Both the position numbers and the translations under genes were made by a program. A stretch of 64,000 nt of DNA from Pseudoalteromonas sp. UG3-2 (lineage in GTDB: Bacteria > Pseudomonadota > Gammaproteobacteria > Enterobacterales > Alteromonadaceae), in assembly GCF_037120705.1 (NCBI RefSeq), contig NZ_JAWLJU010000002.1, forward strand, positions 1,798,001 through 1,862,000, written 5' to 3'. Below the pieces are notes generated by a model, which did not search any database, was not told where the DNA came from, and saw nothing but the letters and a program-made list of their open reading frames with translations. This document shows positions 30,228 to 38,392 of this stretch, piece by piece. The number at the start of each line of letters is the position of its first letter. The stretch's first letter is position 1.

Positions 30228-30270
30228 GCCAGCGCTTTCAGTGATTTATCTTAAATTCATCAAAGCAAAT

Positions 30271-30645
30271 GGCCCTATAGCTCAGTTGGGCGAGTCAAGA
30301 CCGAAGCATCGCTTCGCAGCTTGGTGAGGTGGAGGCAGGACGCCGACAGGATACCGCTTCATGGATGAATTTAATGAGCACGTACAATACAAAATGGCCC
30401 TATAGCTCAGTTGGGCGAATCAAGACCGAAGCATCGCTTCGCAGCTTGATGAGGTGGAGGCAGGACGCCGACAGGATACCGCTTCATGGATGAATTTAAT
30501 GAGCACTTACAATATAAAATGGCCCTATAGCTCAGTTGGGCGAATCAAAACCGAAGCATCGCTTCGCAGCTTGATGAGGTGGAGGCAGGACGCCGACAGG
30601 ATACCGCTTCATGGATGAATTTAATGAGCACTTACAAAATAAAAT
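30271..30645 (+). repeat. Three 125-bp tandem repeats each beginning with the 5' end of tRNA-Ile2
   Basis: Three head-to-tail units start at 30271, 30396 and 30521; the intact tRNA starts at 30646. The period is exactly 125 bp throughout. Every unit opens with the same 19 nt as the tRNA gene (GGCCCTATAGCTCAGTTGG: 5' acceptor strand, D-stem and part of the D-loop), then departs into about 106 bp of non-tRNA sequence. That part contains CGAAGC-ATC-GCTTCG, GGC-AGGAC-GCC and TTCAT-GG-ATGAA hairpins. The units differ at only a handful of bases. There is no open reading frame, integrase or spacer structure. The layout recalls, in mirror image, the rtT repeats after E. coli tyrT, which carry a tRNA 3' end. 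Confidence 0.9.
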
Positions 30646-30722
30646 GGCCCTATAGCTCAGTTGGTTAGAGCGCACGACTCATAATCGTTAGGTCCCTGGT
30701 TCGAGTCCAGGTGGGGCCACCA
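30646..30722 (+). tRNA. ileX: tRNA-Ile2 (anticodon CAU, lysidine-modified), CCA encoded
   Basis: A 77-nt cloverleaf: acceptor GGCCCTA/TGGGGCC, D-arm AGCTCAGTTGGTTAGAGC, anticodon arm with the loop CTCATAA (anticodon CAT), T-arm CCTGG-TTCGAGT-CCAGG, and encoded CCA. CAU could mean Met or Ile2. The acceptor stem has the C4-G69 and C5-G68 pairs used by TilS, and the sequence resembles E. coli ileX rather than metT, so I call the AUA-reading Ile2. TilS would convert C34 to lysidine. It is the last element of the repeat array. Confidence 0.88.
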
Positions 30723-30754
30723 TCTTTCCTACTCTTCCACGTTATTAACTACTA

Positions 30755-30770
30755 ACCGAATCCCTTCGGT
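30755..30770 (+). terminator. Weak hairpin after the tRNA
   Basis: ACCGAA-TCCC-TTCGGT, a 6-bp stem 33 bases after the tRNA, with no T-run. It could be a 3' processing or termination structure. The rest of 30771-31020 shows nothing I recognise. Confidence 0.3.
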
Positions 30771-30966
30771 GCTACCTCTGTGCTGCTTCACTTACTCCTG
30801 TAATGATTGAAGTAATGGAAGCATTTAAAGTAAAACCTGCGTTTTAGTAACTCCACCCAAAAACTCTCAAGACTATCACATCGCGTAGCGCTTCCAAGTA
30901 GTCGCATAACGACTAGACCCTTTGATAGCGACTGTTCGATTTAGTTATGAGCTATAGACCTGTTAA

Positions 30967-31782
30967 ATCACTATATTAACAACACAGCACAACAACCGAC
31001 CCCTCAGATGGCATCCTTCGTTGCAGTTAATTGATACTAAAACAAACTCAGTGATAAAAACACTTAGCACTAACGACATAGTCAACCAAACGCAAGCTGG
31101 CAATCAATTAAGCATCAATGCTGTCACCCGCGGTGAGATTAACCACGTAGTGTTTGCTTATGGAGACAACTATGAGTTCTCCCACAGCGAACGAGCAGCC
31201 CCCTACGCCATGAGTGGAGATGGCGCAGGTGACTTTAATGCCGTGTCTTATCTGGCCTCACTGGGTGAAAAACACATTCGAGCCACCGCCTATGATAGCA
31301 ATGGCACGGTGATTAGCACACAAGAGGTTACCCTTTTTATTAGCGATACTGCCACAGAAAGTATCACACCTATCGAAGTAGAGGCCTCATCAGTGCTTGG
31401 CAACAATGGTCCAATGATGGCATTTGATCAAAACCATGGCACTCGCTGGGAAAGTGTTCATGATGCATCAAACCAACGCGTAGAATGGCTAACCATGGAC
31501 TTAGGAGCGATGTATTACCTCACAGACATGGAAATTCTCTGGGAAACGGCACGCTCTAACGATTATGAAATCAAAATCTCAAACGATGGAGTAGCATGGC
31601 AAAGTGTGGAGCGCATTAGCGCATTAGCGCATTCGATGATTTACATGATGAGATAACCTTGCCGCCAGTAACCACTCGTTATGTACAAGTACGCTCTAAC
31701 TCTCGGGCCACGCAGTGGGGGGGTCTCTATTTTTGAGATAGCAATCCGTGGCGTTAAAGTGAATCATAGTCCGCTACAATAA
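30967..31782 (+). pseudogene. Decayed secreted protein with discoidin (F5/8 type C) domain
   Basis: A frame without a plausible start runs from 30967. From about 31021 it encodes an Ig-like segment found in secreted marine enzymes (LIDTKTNSVIKTL... APYAMSGDGAGDFNAVSYL), then a discoidin domain (NGPMMAFDQNHGTRWES, EWLTMDLGAMYYLTDMEI). The frame is lost at 31611-31635, where an 8-bp unit (CGCATTAG) is duplicated. Removing one copy restores ERISAFDDLHDEITLPPVTTRYVQV. A second shift lies in the G7 run near 31717-31723; removing one G restores WGVSIFEIAIRG, the normal discoidin end, to TAA 31782. The catalytic N-terminus is missing. Confidence 0.8.
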
Positions 31783-31834
31783 AGAGGCTTTTGAATCAAG
31801 GCCACCAGTGCTTACTATTCAACTAGATAATTAA

Positions 31835-31860
31835 TAAAAGCCAACTTCGGTTGGCTTTTT
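31835..31860 (+). terminator. Intrinsic terminator after the discoidin pseudogene
   Basis: AAAAGCCAAC-TTCG-GTTGGCTTTTT: 10-bp stem, stable TTCG tetraloop and T-run. An intact terminator remains although the gene before it is dead. It is symmetric enough to act on the minus-strand cluster too. Confidence 0.85.
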
Positions 31861-32031
31861 GGTGGCAGAACGAAAGCTCCTTCAGTACCTGAAGCCGTCT
31901 TATAATGAAAAAACTAACTCAACTTGGCTGAACCAGTAAACATTACACTTGTAATAAGGTATAGCCAGCCTATCACATCTAAGCCATGTTAGTTGACCAA
32001 GTCCGACCCTTTACCATATTTTAAAATACCT

Positions 32032-34077
32032 CTAATTGCTAATCTCTAGTTCTAGGTAGCCTTCTCCGGTATAGCCATTACCAAACCTTTGGTAGCAAGA
32101 TTTGCGAGATTGTAGCTTTTGAGCTGCGCTATATGCATCGGCATGAGTACTATTTGTAATTACACCTGAATAACTTCTTTTTGGGATCCCTGAAAATGTA
32201 GTGCCACGGCACTCCACTGTATATTGCCAGTTATATTTTTGACTGCTTGAGCTACTTCCAGATGAACCTGAAGTGTAGGTATAACTCCCCGTTCTTTGCG
32301 TTGCTTTCCAGTTGTTCGCTAACTTCGCTAAACTATCGGTGCGATGGTATGACCCTATTGCAACGAGCATTTCTTTCACATTATTCAGTTTACTATCAGT
32401 TAGATGGCATGCGAAAACATCGTATGTATATGACTCTTTATCATCAAAATTTAATGAGAATAAAGACTCTATAGCTCCTCTATTTCTTGTCCCGGTTTTT
32501 GAAGTTTGGTAATCACACTTTGCTTCTTGCTCAATTGCAATACGACTACCTTTATAGTCTAACGTCAACAGGGCTTTTCCATATTTATAATGTGCAGTCA
32601 CCTTTGGAGAGAAGTTACTAAGCACATATTTATACTCTATAGAGTTCAAAAAATCAGATGGTTGGAAACTTTTCACCACTCCATTGAGCTTCATAAGCTG
32701 ACTCGAGTAGTCGCGGTAATCTATATTCTTAGACTGGCTAATCAAAGTGACAAAACTAGGTATAGAGCTTCTATGTAGCACCATTTTGGAAAAGTAGATA
32801 TCAACCAAGTTAGGCTCTAAGTACTGCCCAGCTTTTGTAGCTAGCGACTTTTTCGCTTCGTGTAATAGTTCTCTTTCAGGGCTTATACGGTAAGCTTCCA
32901 TAAAGCCATTAAACGAGGATTGTTGCATGTATAATCGCTTTAACCCCGCTTTCGACTCTTTGATATATTCCCCTTTTGGGCTAGTGCTTAAATAGTGTTG
33001 GTAGGATTCAAAAGCGTTTCTTTTTGCTGCCATAGCATAGAGATTACGATCCACTTCCTTGCGAAACGCCACCAATAGCTGATTGTTTTTAGTAACAGGC
33101 TTGCGGCTTAAGAATGCTAAAGATACCCAGCCATTTTTATTACCCAATTTTCCCCAGCCACTCCTTTCTTTTTCTAAACAAACCACCTCTCCTTGTTTTA
33201 ATTTTCCTACGACTTTGCTGCTGGTGTAACGGCCTTGTCTTACATTTAGGGCTGTTGCATTAGTAAAGTAACAATTAGATTTAGATAAAGGAAACCCATT
33301 CGCTTTAAGAAAAGACACCTGCTCCTCAATACTGCCTGTTTGTGCTAATTTTAAACTTTTTCTAAATTCAGCTGTATTGCTCACTCGCTGAATTGTCGGT
33401 TCATAAGCATCCTCACCCAATGCTTGCAACTGTCCCGCTAACTTTGTTAGCTTTTGTGGGTCACTCTTATTATCAGAAATAAATGACTTAATGGCTTTAT
33501 TCGGTAACAAAGGTAAGGGCAAACGAATATTAGATAAATGCTCTATCTCACCACTGCCAAGCTTGGACTTAAATGCCGCCACCACTGAGGAATAGTCAAC
33601 CACCTCAATAAATAAGTCAGCATTATGAGAAATACCATAGGCTTGACCATCGTAAAGTGCCAAAGCAAGATTGTGCTTCTTTGAATGTGCAACGAAAGTG
33701 CACCTGCTTCGACACTTTTCTTTGCTGGGCATGAGTGGTATCGAATCAAGTCTATTTAACTCGCTTTTAGAAATACATGACTCGCGGGGCTCACCTGTTA
33801 TGGCATTAATAATAAAAGCATCACGGCTGTAACAGTGTTTGCCCCATGCTCTTCTACCCAGGTAAATATCACTCCCCTTGTAAAACAGTATAAAACCATA
33901 CCGCTTAACTCTATAATTACTTAACCCATTCAAATCACTAATAAAAATATTAACTGTATAACTTGGTAGGTTACTTTTTTTGAAATAGTGATTTTCTTCA
34001 TTATATTTTTTGTTATATAAAATAGAGCAACCAGATAGTAAAAAAGCAAAAAATAAAAAAATTAGACGATACTTCAC
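32032..34077 (-). CDS. Lipoprotein with SH3b domain and novel C-terminal repeat/Cys-pair domain
   Basis: A 681-residue lipoprotein with lipobox LLSGC (Cys17). Residues 20-200 are unassigned, with Cys at 82, 101, 122 and 126. Residues 269-323 are a bacterial SH3 domain (ALNVRQGRYTSSKVVGKLKQGE ... GWVSLAFL), which usually binds peptidoglycan or other cell-wall ligands. Residues 338-412 are helical and TPR-like. Residues 438-489 match the repeat of the upstream 608-residue protein (IPSFVTLISQS ... FLNSIEYKYVLSNF) but without its cysteines. Residues 490-572 share its C-terminal domain (Cys521 and Cys557). A Ser/Gly-rich stretch precedes a final Cys-containing segment. It is the last gene of the four-gene AT-rich cluster. 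Function unknown. Confidence 0.7.
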   Translation of the reverse strand: MKYRLIFLFFAFLLSGCSILYNKKYNEENHYFKKSNLPSYTVNIFISDLNGLSNYRVKRYGFILFYKGSDIYLGRRAWGKHCYSRDAFIINAITGEPRESCISKSELNRLDSIPLMPSKEKCRSRCTFVAHSKKHNLALALYDGQAYGISHNADLFIEVVDYSSVVAAFKSKLGSGEIEHLSNIRLPLPLLPNKAIKSFISDNKSDPQKLTKLAGQLQALGEDAYEPTIQRVSNTAEFRKSLKLAQTGSIEEQVSFLKANGFPLSKSNCYFTNATALNVRQGRYTSSKVVGKLKQGEVVCLEKERSGWGKLGNKNGWVSLAFLSRKPVTKNNQLLVAFRKEVDRNLYAMAAKRNAFESYQHYLSTSPKGEYIKESKAGLKRLYMQQSSFNGFMEAYRISPERELLHEAKKSLATKAGQYLEPNLVDIYFSKMVLHRSSIPSFVTLISQSKNIDYRDYSSQLMKLNGVVKSFQPSDFLNSIEYKYVLSNFSPKVTAHYKYGKALLTLDYKGSRIAIEQEAKCDYQTSKTGTRNRGAIESLFSLNFDDKESYTYDVFACHLTDSKLNNVKEMLVAIGSYHRTDSLAKLANNWKATQRTGSYTYTSGSSGSSSSSQKYNWQYTVECRGTTFSGIPKRSYSGVITNSTHADAYSAAQKLQSRKSCYQRFGNGYTGEGYLELEISN

Positions 34078-34132
34078 ACTTGACTCCTTAACATTTAATT
34101 TCCTTCCTCAGCTCCACTTTAAAAAATATAAG

Positions 34133-35959
34133 TTAGTTATCACAAAATTTGTTGCCAAACTCAGCCTTAGAGAGGTATTGATATCGTTCACCGTAATTAG
34201 CCCCCCCGTCATCTCTCCACCAGCCCTTACTGTCCTTAAATGCACTTGTCCTGTTACCTGAGTGACAATGAATTATATATATAGTAAATCCATTGGCTGA
34301 CTGACGTCCGCCATCATATATTTCCTTAACACCAGCACGATTATCTGTACGGCTTTCTTGTGGCCTGCCACGGGAACTTTGAGCGGCTTTGTAAGCACCG
34401 CTACCTTTTGGGTTATCCTGCTCTTTGACAGCTATACGCTCTGCTTTTTTGGGATAAATCAACATGTCATGAGTAAACTTGGCATGCTTCCAATGTGCTT
34501 TTTGCGTGATTGCAGTTACAGACTTTTCCATATTAAGCGTTTTTGCAAAGTGAACGACACGATTGGTTTGAGGTTGATCTAATTGGCATTGATAAACATC
34601 GAAATAACTAATCACTTCAGAGGCCCCTCTCAAGGCTTGAAAAAATGAGGCACCGTGACGATTTGAGCTAGTGTTAGAGAACTCACATGTTCCCTTGAGT
34701 TCAGCAGAGAAAAGTTTCCCAGCTACCCTCAGTGTTAGTTGGTATTGATCATCGTGAGTATAGGCACTTAAGTTACTATTTAGGTATTTGATACTATAGC
34801 GATAGATTACTCTTTCCTTAAACGAGTCAAGGTTTAAACTGGTATCTAAGCTTGTTAACGAGAGTGCTTTCTTGTAGTACTTAGTGCGGTTGCAAGCGTC
34901 GCCGCATTTGGCCAATACTGAATTAAAAAATGTTGGAAGATCTTGCTCATAGCGAACCGCAAAATCAAAGTAGTAGGACACAATATCACTATATGGAAAG
35001 TATTTTAGTACATAGCGGTACTCTATAGAGTCAAAAAAGTTACGTGCATTCCTGCCAAACCCAGGTATACCGACTAGCTCCCGGTATATTTCTATTTTGG
35101 AACAATTAGTACATTGACTCAGTACGTTATCGATAAAATACGGGATCTCGGAAACATGGGTCAGTAATAGTTTTTTGTAGTGCTCGACAAAGCGCTTATC
35201 AACCCAACCAGAATCAATGCTGGGTTTAAAAATATATTGATACGCAATTGAGGATTTTGGCGAGGCTGCATTTATATTGCTCGCCACGCCTTTCAAATCG
35301 TAAAAGCCCTGAATGTACTTTCTTCGATCGCATGTTGGGCACCTGTTAAGTACCTGAATAAAAAACTTAGGTAGTGCAGAAATATCTTTGACAAGATGCC
35401 GATAATAAGTGGCTGCTATTAGCGCACTGTATTTTTCATTTTCAACGTCATCAGGTTGAGTTGCTGCATTAACTAGTAAGTGTGTATTTTGCTGATATTG
35501 ATAGTTGGCAATAAACTGAAAAAAATGAGCGCTTTTCAAGTCAAAGGAAAAGACTTTACGCAGCAACCTTTTTGGTACTCGCTCTACAAAGCCATACTCA
35601 TACTGACTTTCATGCATATTTAGTAAGCTTTTTTTTTCTTCTAGAGTTAGCCGTTCATCTGTTGTTATCTCTTTATTCTTTATCACATAGTCAATTAAGT
35701 GATTGGCTAACTCAACCTTTCTTTCTAGAGTTAAGCCAGTCACTATTTTGTTGAAATAGATATCCTTGTCGTTCCCTATAATCAAGTCAACACAAGCAGT
35801 AATATTTGACTCATTTATACACTGCTGGTGAGGAGCATCACTTTGCAACTTCAATAATGTTGCATTTACTTCGGCTATACTCAATTTTTTTGCTTCAGCA
35901 AAATTCAAAGAGAGCATCAGAGTCAGGCAAAGAAAGTAATATAATTTCCGACTAGGCAT
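34133..35959 (-). CDS. Exported protein with three CxxC-type repeats, unknown function
   Basis: 608 residues from the ATG at 35957-35959, one base after the stop of the upstream gene; a longer open frame to 36031 overlaps that gene and has no signal sequence. A signal peptide covers residues 1-22. Three repeats follow at about 196-245, 272-320 and 341-392. The pattern is [LI]P-x-F[FI]-x2-VL-x2-C-x2(3)-C, then a helix ending in Y[RQ]Y-[VIS]-x-K[YP]. The cysteine pairs are 207/210, 283/286 and 352/356. A C-terminal domain with Cys425 and Cys458 (398-475) is shared with the downstream lipoprotein. The last 60 residues are basic and Gly/Trp-rich. I recognise no family; disulfides or metal binding in the periplasm are possible. 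Confidence 0.65.
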   Translation of the reverse strand: MPSRKLYYFLCLTLMLSLNFAEAKKLSIAEVNATLLKLQSDAPHQQCINESNITACVDLIIGNDKDIYFNKIVTGLTLERKVELANHLIDYVIKNKEITTDERLTLEEKKSLLNMHESQYEYGFVERVPKRLLRKVFSFDLKSAHFFQFIANYQYQQNTHLLVNAATQPDDVENEKYSALIAATYYRHLVKDISALPKFFIQVLNRCPTCDRRKYIQGFYDLKGVASNINAASPKSSIAYQYIFKPSIDSGWVDKRFVEHYKKLLLTHVSEIPYFIDNVLSQCTNCSKIEIYRELVGIPGFGRNARNFFDSIEYRYVLKYFPYSDIVSYYFDFAVRYEQDLPTFFNSVLAKCGDACNRTKYYKKALSLTSLDTSLNLDSFKERVIYRYSIKYLNSNLSAYTHDDQYQLTLRVAGKLFSAELKGTCEFSNTSSNRHGASFFQALRGASEVISYFDVYQCQLDQPQTNRVVHFAKTLNMEKSVTAITQKAHWKHAKFTHDMLIYPKKAERIAVKEQDNPKGSGAYKAAQSSRGRPQESRTDNRAGVKEIYDGGRQSANGFTIYIIHCHSGNRTSAFKDSKGWWRDDGGANYGERYQYLSKAEFGNKFCDN

Positions 35960-35960
35960 A

Positions 35961-36458
35961 CTATGGCTCAATAGGTCTAATGCGATACTGAAAAAACACC
36001 CTAGCGGTCCAGTTGCAATGCAAAACGTCATTCGCTAGAGGTTCAGCAAAGTTACATTGAGTTTGATGCCCAATAAAAGCGCCACTTTCTTGTTTGTACA
36101 ATCTTATACACGGTACCCAATTAAACTCTGCAGTCGAAGTTACTCCCACTGCAATACATACAACTGGCTGGCCTATACGCTCTTTCGCTGTTGGCTCAAA
36201 GTCTTCGTATGGTGATGGACTACCATAATTGAATGTGGCATGGCGAGTAAACCACAAACCACTCAACATCTCATCGTTATCAAGGGTGTGATATAAAAGT
36301 GTGCCGTCTTCCAAGAGATAGAAGTCTTCTATACTGGAAGATAAACGGTAATTAGATAGCACCTTTCTTAGTTCAGACTCTTGATCTATTAACGTTTTTG
36401 CTTGAACTTTAGATAAAACTAAACATAGCAAAGAAAAAAGTAGCCAGTTTTTACCCAT
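35961..36458 (-). CDS. Small exported Cys-containing protein, unknown function
   Basis: A 165-residue protein with a signal peptide (LLFSLLCLVLSKVQAK), so periplasmic or secreted. The mature part has an N-terminal helical stretch, a beta-rich middle (DFYLLEDGTLLYHTLD) and four cysteines in the second half (VVCIAVG, VPCIRLY, QTQCNFA, LHCNWTA), compatible with two disulfides. It has no recognisable family. It directly precedes the 608-residue gene (one-base gap) and is probably expressed with it. Confidence 0.6.
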   Translation of the reverse strand: MGKNWLLFSLLCLVLSKVQAKTLIDQESELRKVLSNYRLSSSIEDFYLLEDGTLLYHTLDNDEMLSGLWFTRHATFNYGSPSPYEDFEPTAKERIGQPVVCIAVGVTSTAEFNWVPCIRLYKQESGAFIGHQTQCNFAEPLANDVLHCNWTARVFFQYRIRPIEP

Positions 36459-36580
36459 TTAACTAACACCATTTTTAAAAAAGACCGTAACTTCCCCGGT
36501 ACAGCTAAAAAAATAAGCCTATAAACTCAAATAAAAAGCGTCGGACTCTATATAAAAACAGTCCTTGCTTATGGCTTTAC

Positions 36581-37381
36581 TTACAAGGCTTCACGCTTTT
36601 TTATTAATGCCCTAAAGTCATAATTACAATAACGACCAAACTTGAGGTTATCTGTTGGCTTTGGTTTAAAACTCTTGTTCATCAAAGCATAATCACAGTA
36701 GATGGAAGCTAATATTGGCAAAGTTTGCTTACTGTTTGGGTTTTGAAAGTTTTCTAAGTGCGCTTTTCTCACCTTCTCTATATTTAAGTTGTCCCCTGCT
36801 CTATTACCATAATAACGAGTAACTCCAACATTCCCGCCGCCCACAGCCCAACTTAAAATATCACCGCCCTGTGCATCCTTAGCAAAAAAAGCCCTGTCGT
36901 CTAGGAGGTAAAAAAATGTCTCGCCAATTCCGCTAAAAGCCGCCCTCATATATGGTGTTACTTGATTATAATCTGCCCTTTCAGCTAACTTGGTATTGCC
37001 TGCTTTTAGGTAGGTAAAAACTTCAACTTGTTTACCTTGTGCAGCAGCATGGAAAGCGGTTTCACCATCTTTATTTTTTGCTTTTATCTCAGCTCCATTA
37101 TTTATCAAATACTCAACAACTTTTAGCTGACCTTTATAAGCCGCCATCATAAGCGGAGTAATGCCGTTATCATTTCGCTTATTAACAGCCTCAACTCCAT
37201 ATTCTGCAACTTTGCCTTTAACTCCTTCTAAATCCCCTTTTGCCGCTAAACTGTGAATGTCACTTCCTGGCAATATATTTTTTACTGTATTAGATGCGTT
37301 ATCAAAAAACTCAGCTGAACTCTGACAGCCGGTCATAAGCACTATTGTCGAAAGTGGTATTAGTAAACTTTTAATATTCAT
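36581..37381 (-). CDS. Ankyrin-repeat lipoprotein
   Basis: A 266-residue lipoprotein with lipobox LMTGC (Cys19). Residues about 42-190 form four or five ankyrin repeats, the clearest being NGITPLMMAAYKGQLKVVEYLINNGAEI and DGETAFHAAAQGKQVEVFTYL. Ankyrin stacks mediate protein binding; periplasmic ones occur with catalase, toxin-immunity and envelope systems. The last 70 residues are unassigned and hold two cysteines. It is the first gene of the minus-strand cluster, divergent from an AraC-type regulator with a 365-base gap between them. Confidence 0.7.
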   Translation of the reverse strand: MNIKSLLIPLSTIVLMTGCQSSAEFFDNASNTVKNILPGSDIHSLAAKGDLEGVKGKVAEYGVEAVNKRNDNGITPLMMAAYKGQLKVVEYLINNGAEIKAKNKDGETAFHAAAQGKQVEVFTYLKAGNTKLAERADYNQVTPYMRAAFSGIGETFFYLLDDRAFFAKDAQGGDILSWAVGGGNVGVTRYYGNRAGDNLNIEKVRKAHLENFQNPNSKQTLPILASIYCDYALMNKSFKPKPTDNLKFGRYCNYDFRALIKKREAL

Positions 37382-37746
37382 TTGAATTCCTTGAAAGATA
37401 ATTTAGGGTGGTCTCGCTTTAACTAAAACAAAGTTTTTTCACCTATCAAAAGCCATTAAAGCAATAATTCAACCCAGCTTCCTTCCTTAAATCGAACAAA
37501 ACAAAATATTAAGCAAATAACAAACCTATCACCTACGACAGCAGTTATTGCCACAACACTCTCCTCAAAATAAACCAGTCAAATGAAGCGAAAGGCGCCT
37601 GCTCTCAGCCCATAAACCTTATGCTTGAATTCATTGGTAAAAAAATTCTCAATCTGATTAGAAAAATCAGATGAAATTTCGTAGCTAGAAAACACTGCCT
37701 ATTTCGCCACAGAATAAGTGACATTTATTCTTCACAGCCTTTAACA
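37382..37746. other. Divergent AT-rich intergenic region
   Basis: This gap separates the ankyrin lipoprotein gene from the AraC-like gene and should carry both promoters. It is strongly AT-rich. A partly symmetric motif TCTGATTAGAAAAATCAGA lies near 37652-37670 and could be an operator. I see no open frame, RNA gene or clear -10/-35 pair to defend. Confidence 0.4.
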
Positions 37747-38118
37747 ATGACCAAAAAGAAATGCAGCTGTACAGACTTTAAAAGTCAACTGGAACACAAT
37801 ATCGAATTACTTATCAGTAAAAGCCTTACTCAACCATTCGAGCGAAAAAATTTTTCTATTTCGGAGTTAGCATGCTTGTTTACAGTGACACCAAACACAT
37901 TACGACGCTGGTGCCAAGAGGAGGTAGGAGTGTCAACTAAAGATTTTGTAGCAAAGTACCGAATTGCAAAAGCAAAGCAAATGCTGCTTGATGGAAAACG
38001 CCCTTCTATTATCGCATTGGAGTTAGGCTTCAGTGAACACAAAACGTTCACCACAGTTTTTAAAAGGCTTACTAATCACTCACCCATGGCGTATCGGCAA
38101 GCAAATACGAAAGCTTAA
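37747..38118 (+). CDS. Small AraC-type DNA-binding protein
   Basis: A 123-residue protein that is essentially only an AraC/XylS DNA-binding domain (about residues 30-118). The first helix-turn-helix is ISELACLFTVTPNTLRRWCQEEVG, the second IIALELGFSEHKTFTTVFKRLTNHSPMAYR, both with the conserved spacing. There is no ligand-binding domain; a short Cys-containing N-terminus (KKKCSCTDF) precedes it. It is divergent from the ankyrin lipoprotein gene and therefore a likely local regulator of that cluster. Confidence 0.75.
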   Translation: MTKKKCSCTDFKSQLEHNIELLISKSLTQPFERKNFSISELACLFTVTPNTLRRWCQEEVGVSTKDFVAKYRIAKAKQMLLDGKRPSIIALELGFSEHKTFTTVFKRLTNHSPMAYRQANTKA

Positions 38119-38392
38119 TCCAAAGGTATGCGCTTAACCTATACTTTGGTAGCAGATTAGAAAGTTCACTTTATGGCAACAGCCTTCATGCAATTTAGGC
38201 TATCGATAGAGTTAGCTGGATTAGCTATAAAATGTTTATTTCACCAAGCTCCACCTGCTTTTAGCTTATCGAGAAAACTCCCTCGTTGGCTTCGCTGATT
38301 GCGCTTGGCTACTCGTTAGTTCATAAGTAAACGTTATTCCCTAATTGAAAATACCAACCTTTAATAACAGCCCTTAACACTGATTTTCTCTG

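Noticed and set aside
30271..30645. CRISPR array or coding tandem repeat
   Set aside because: The 125-bp units are contiguous with no unique spacers, no open frame crosses them, and each begins with tRNA sequence.
30646..30722. Elongator tRNA-Met
   Set aside because: The CAU anticodon alone allows it, but the acceptor stem and TilS-type C4-G69/C5-G68 pairs favour Ile2.
35960..36031. 24-residue N-terminal extension of the 608-residue exported protein
   Set aside because: It overlaps the upstream gene and would bury the signal peptide; the ATG at 35957-35959 directly follows the upstream stop.
30646..38392. Integrative element inserted at the tRNA (attL/attR)
   Set aside because: I found no second copy of the tRNA 3' end up to dabA and no integrase or transposase, so the accessory region cannot be called an integrative island.
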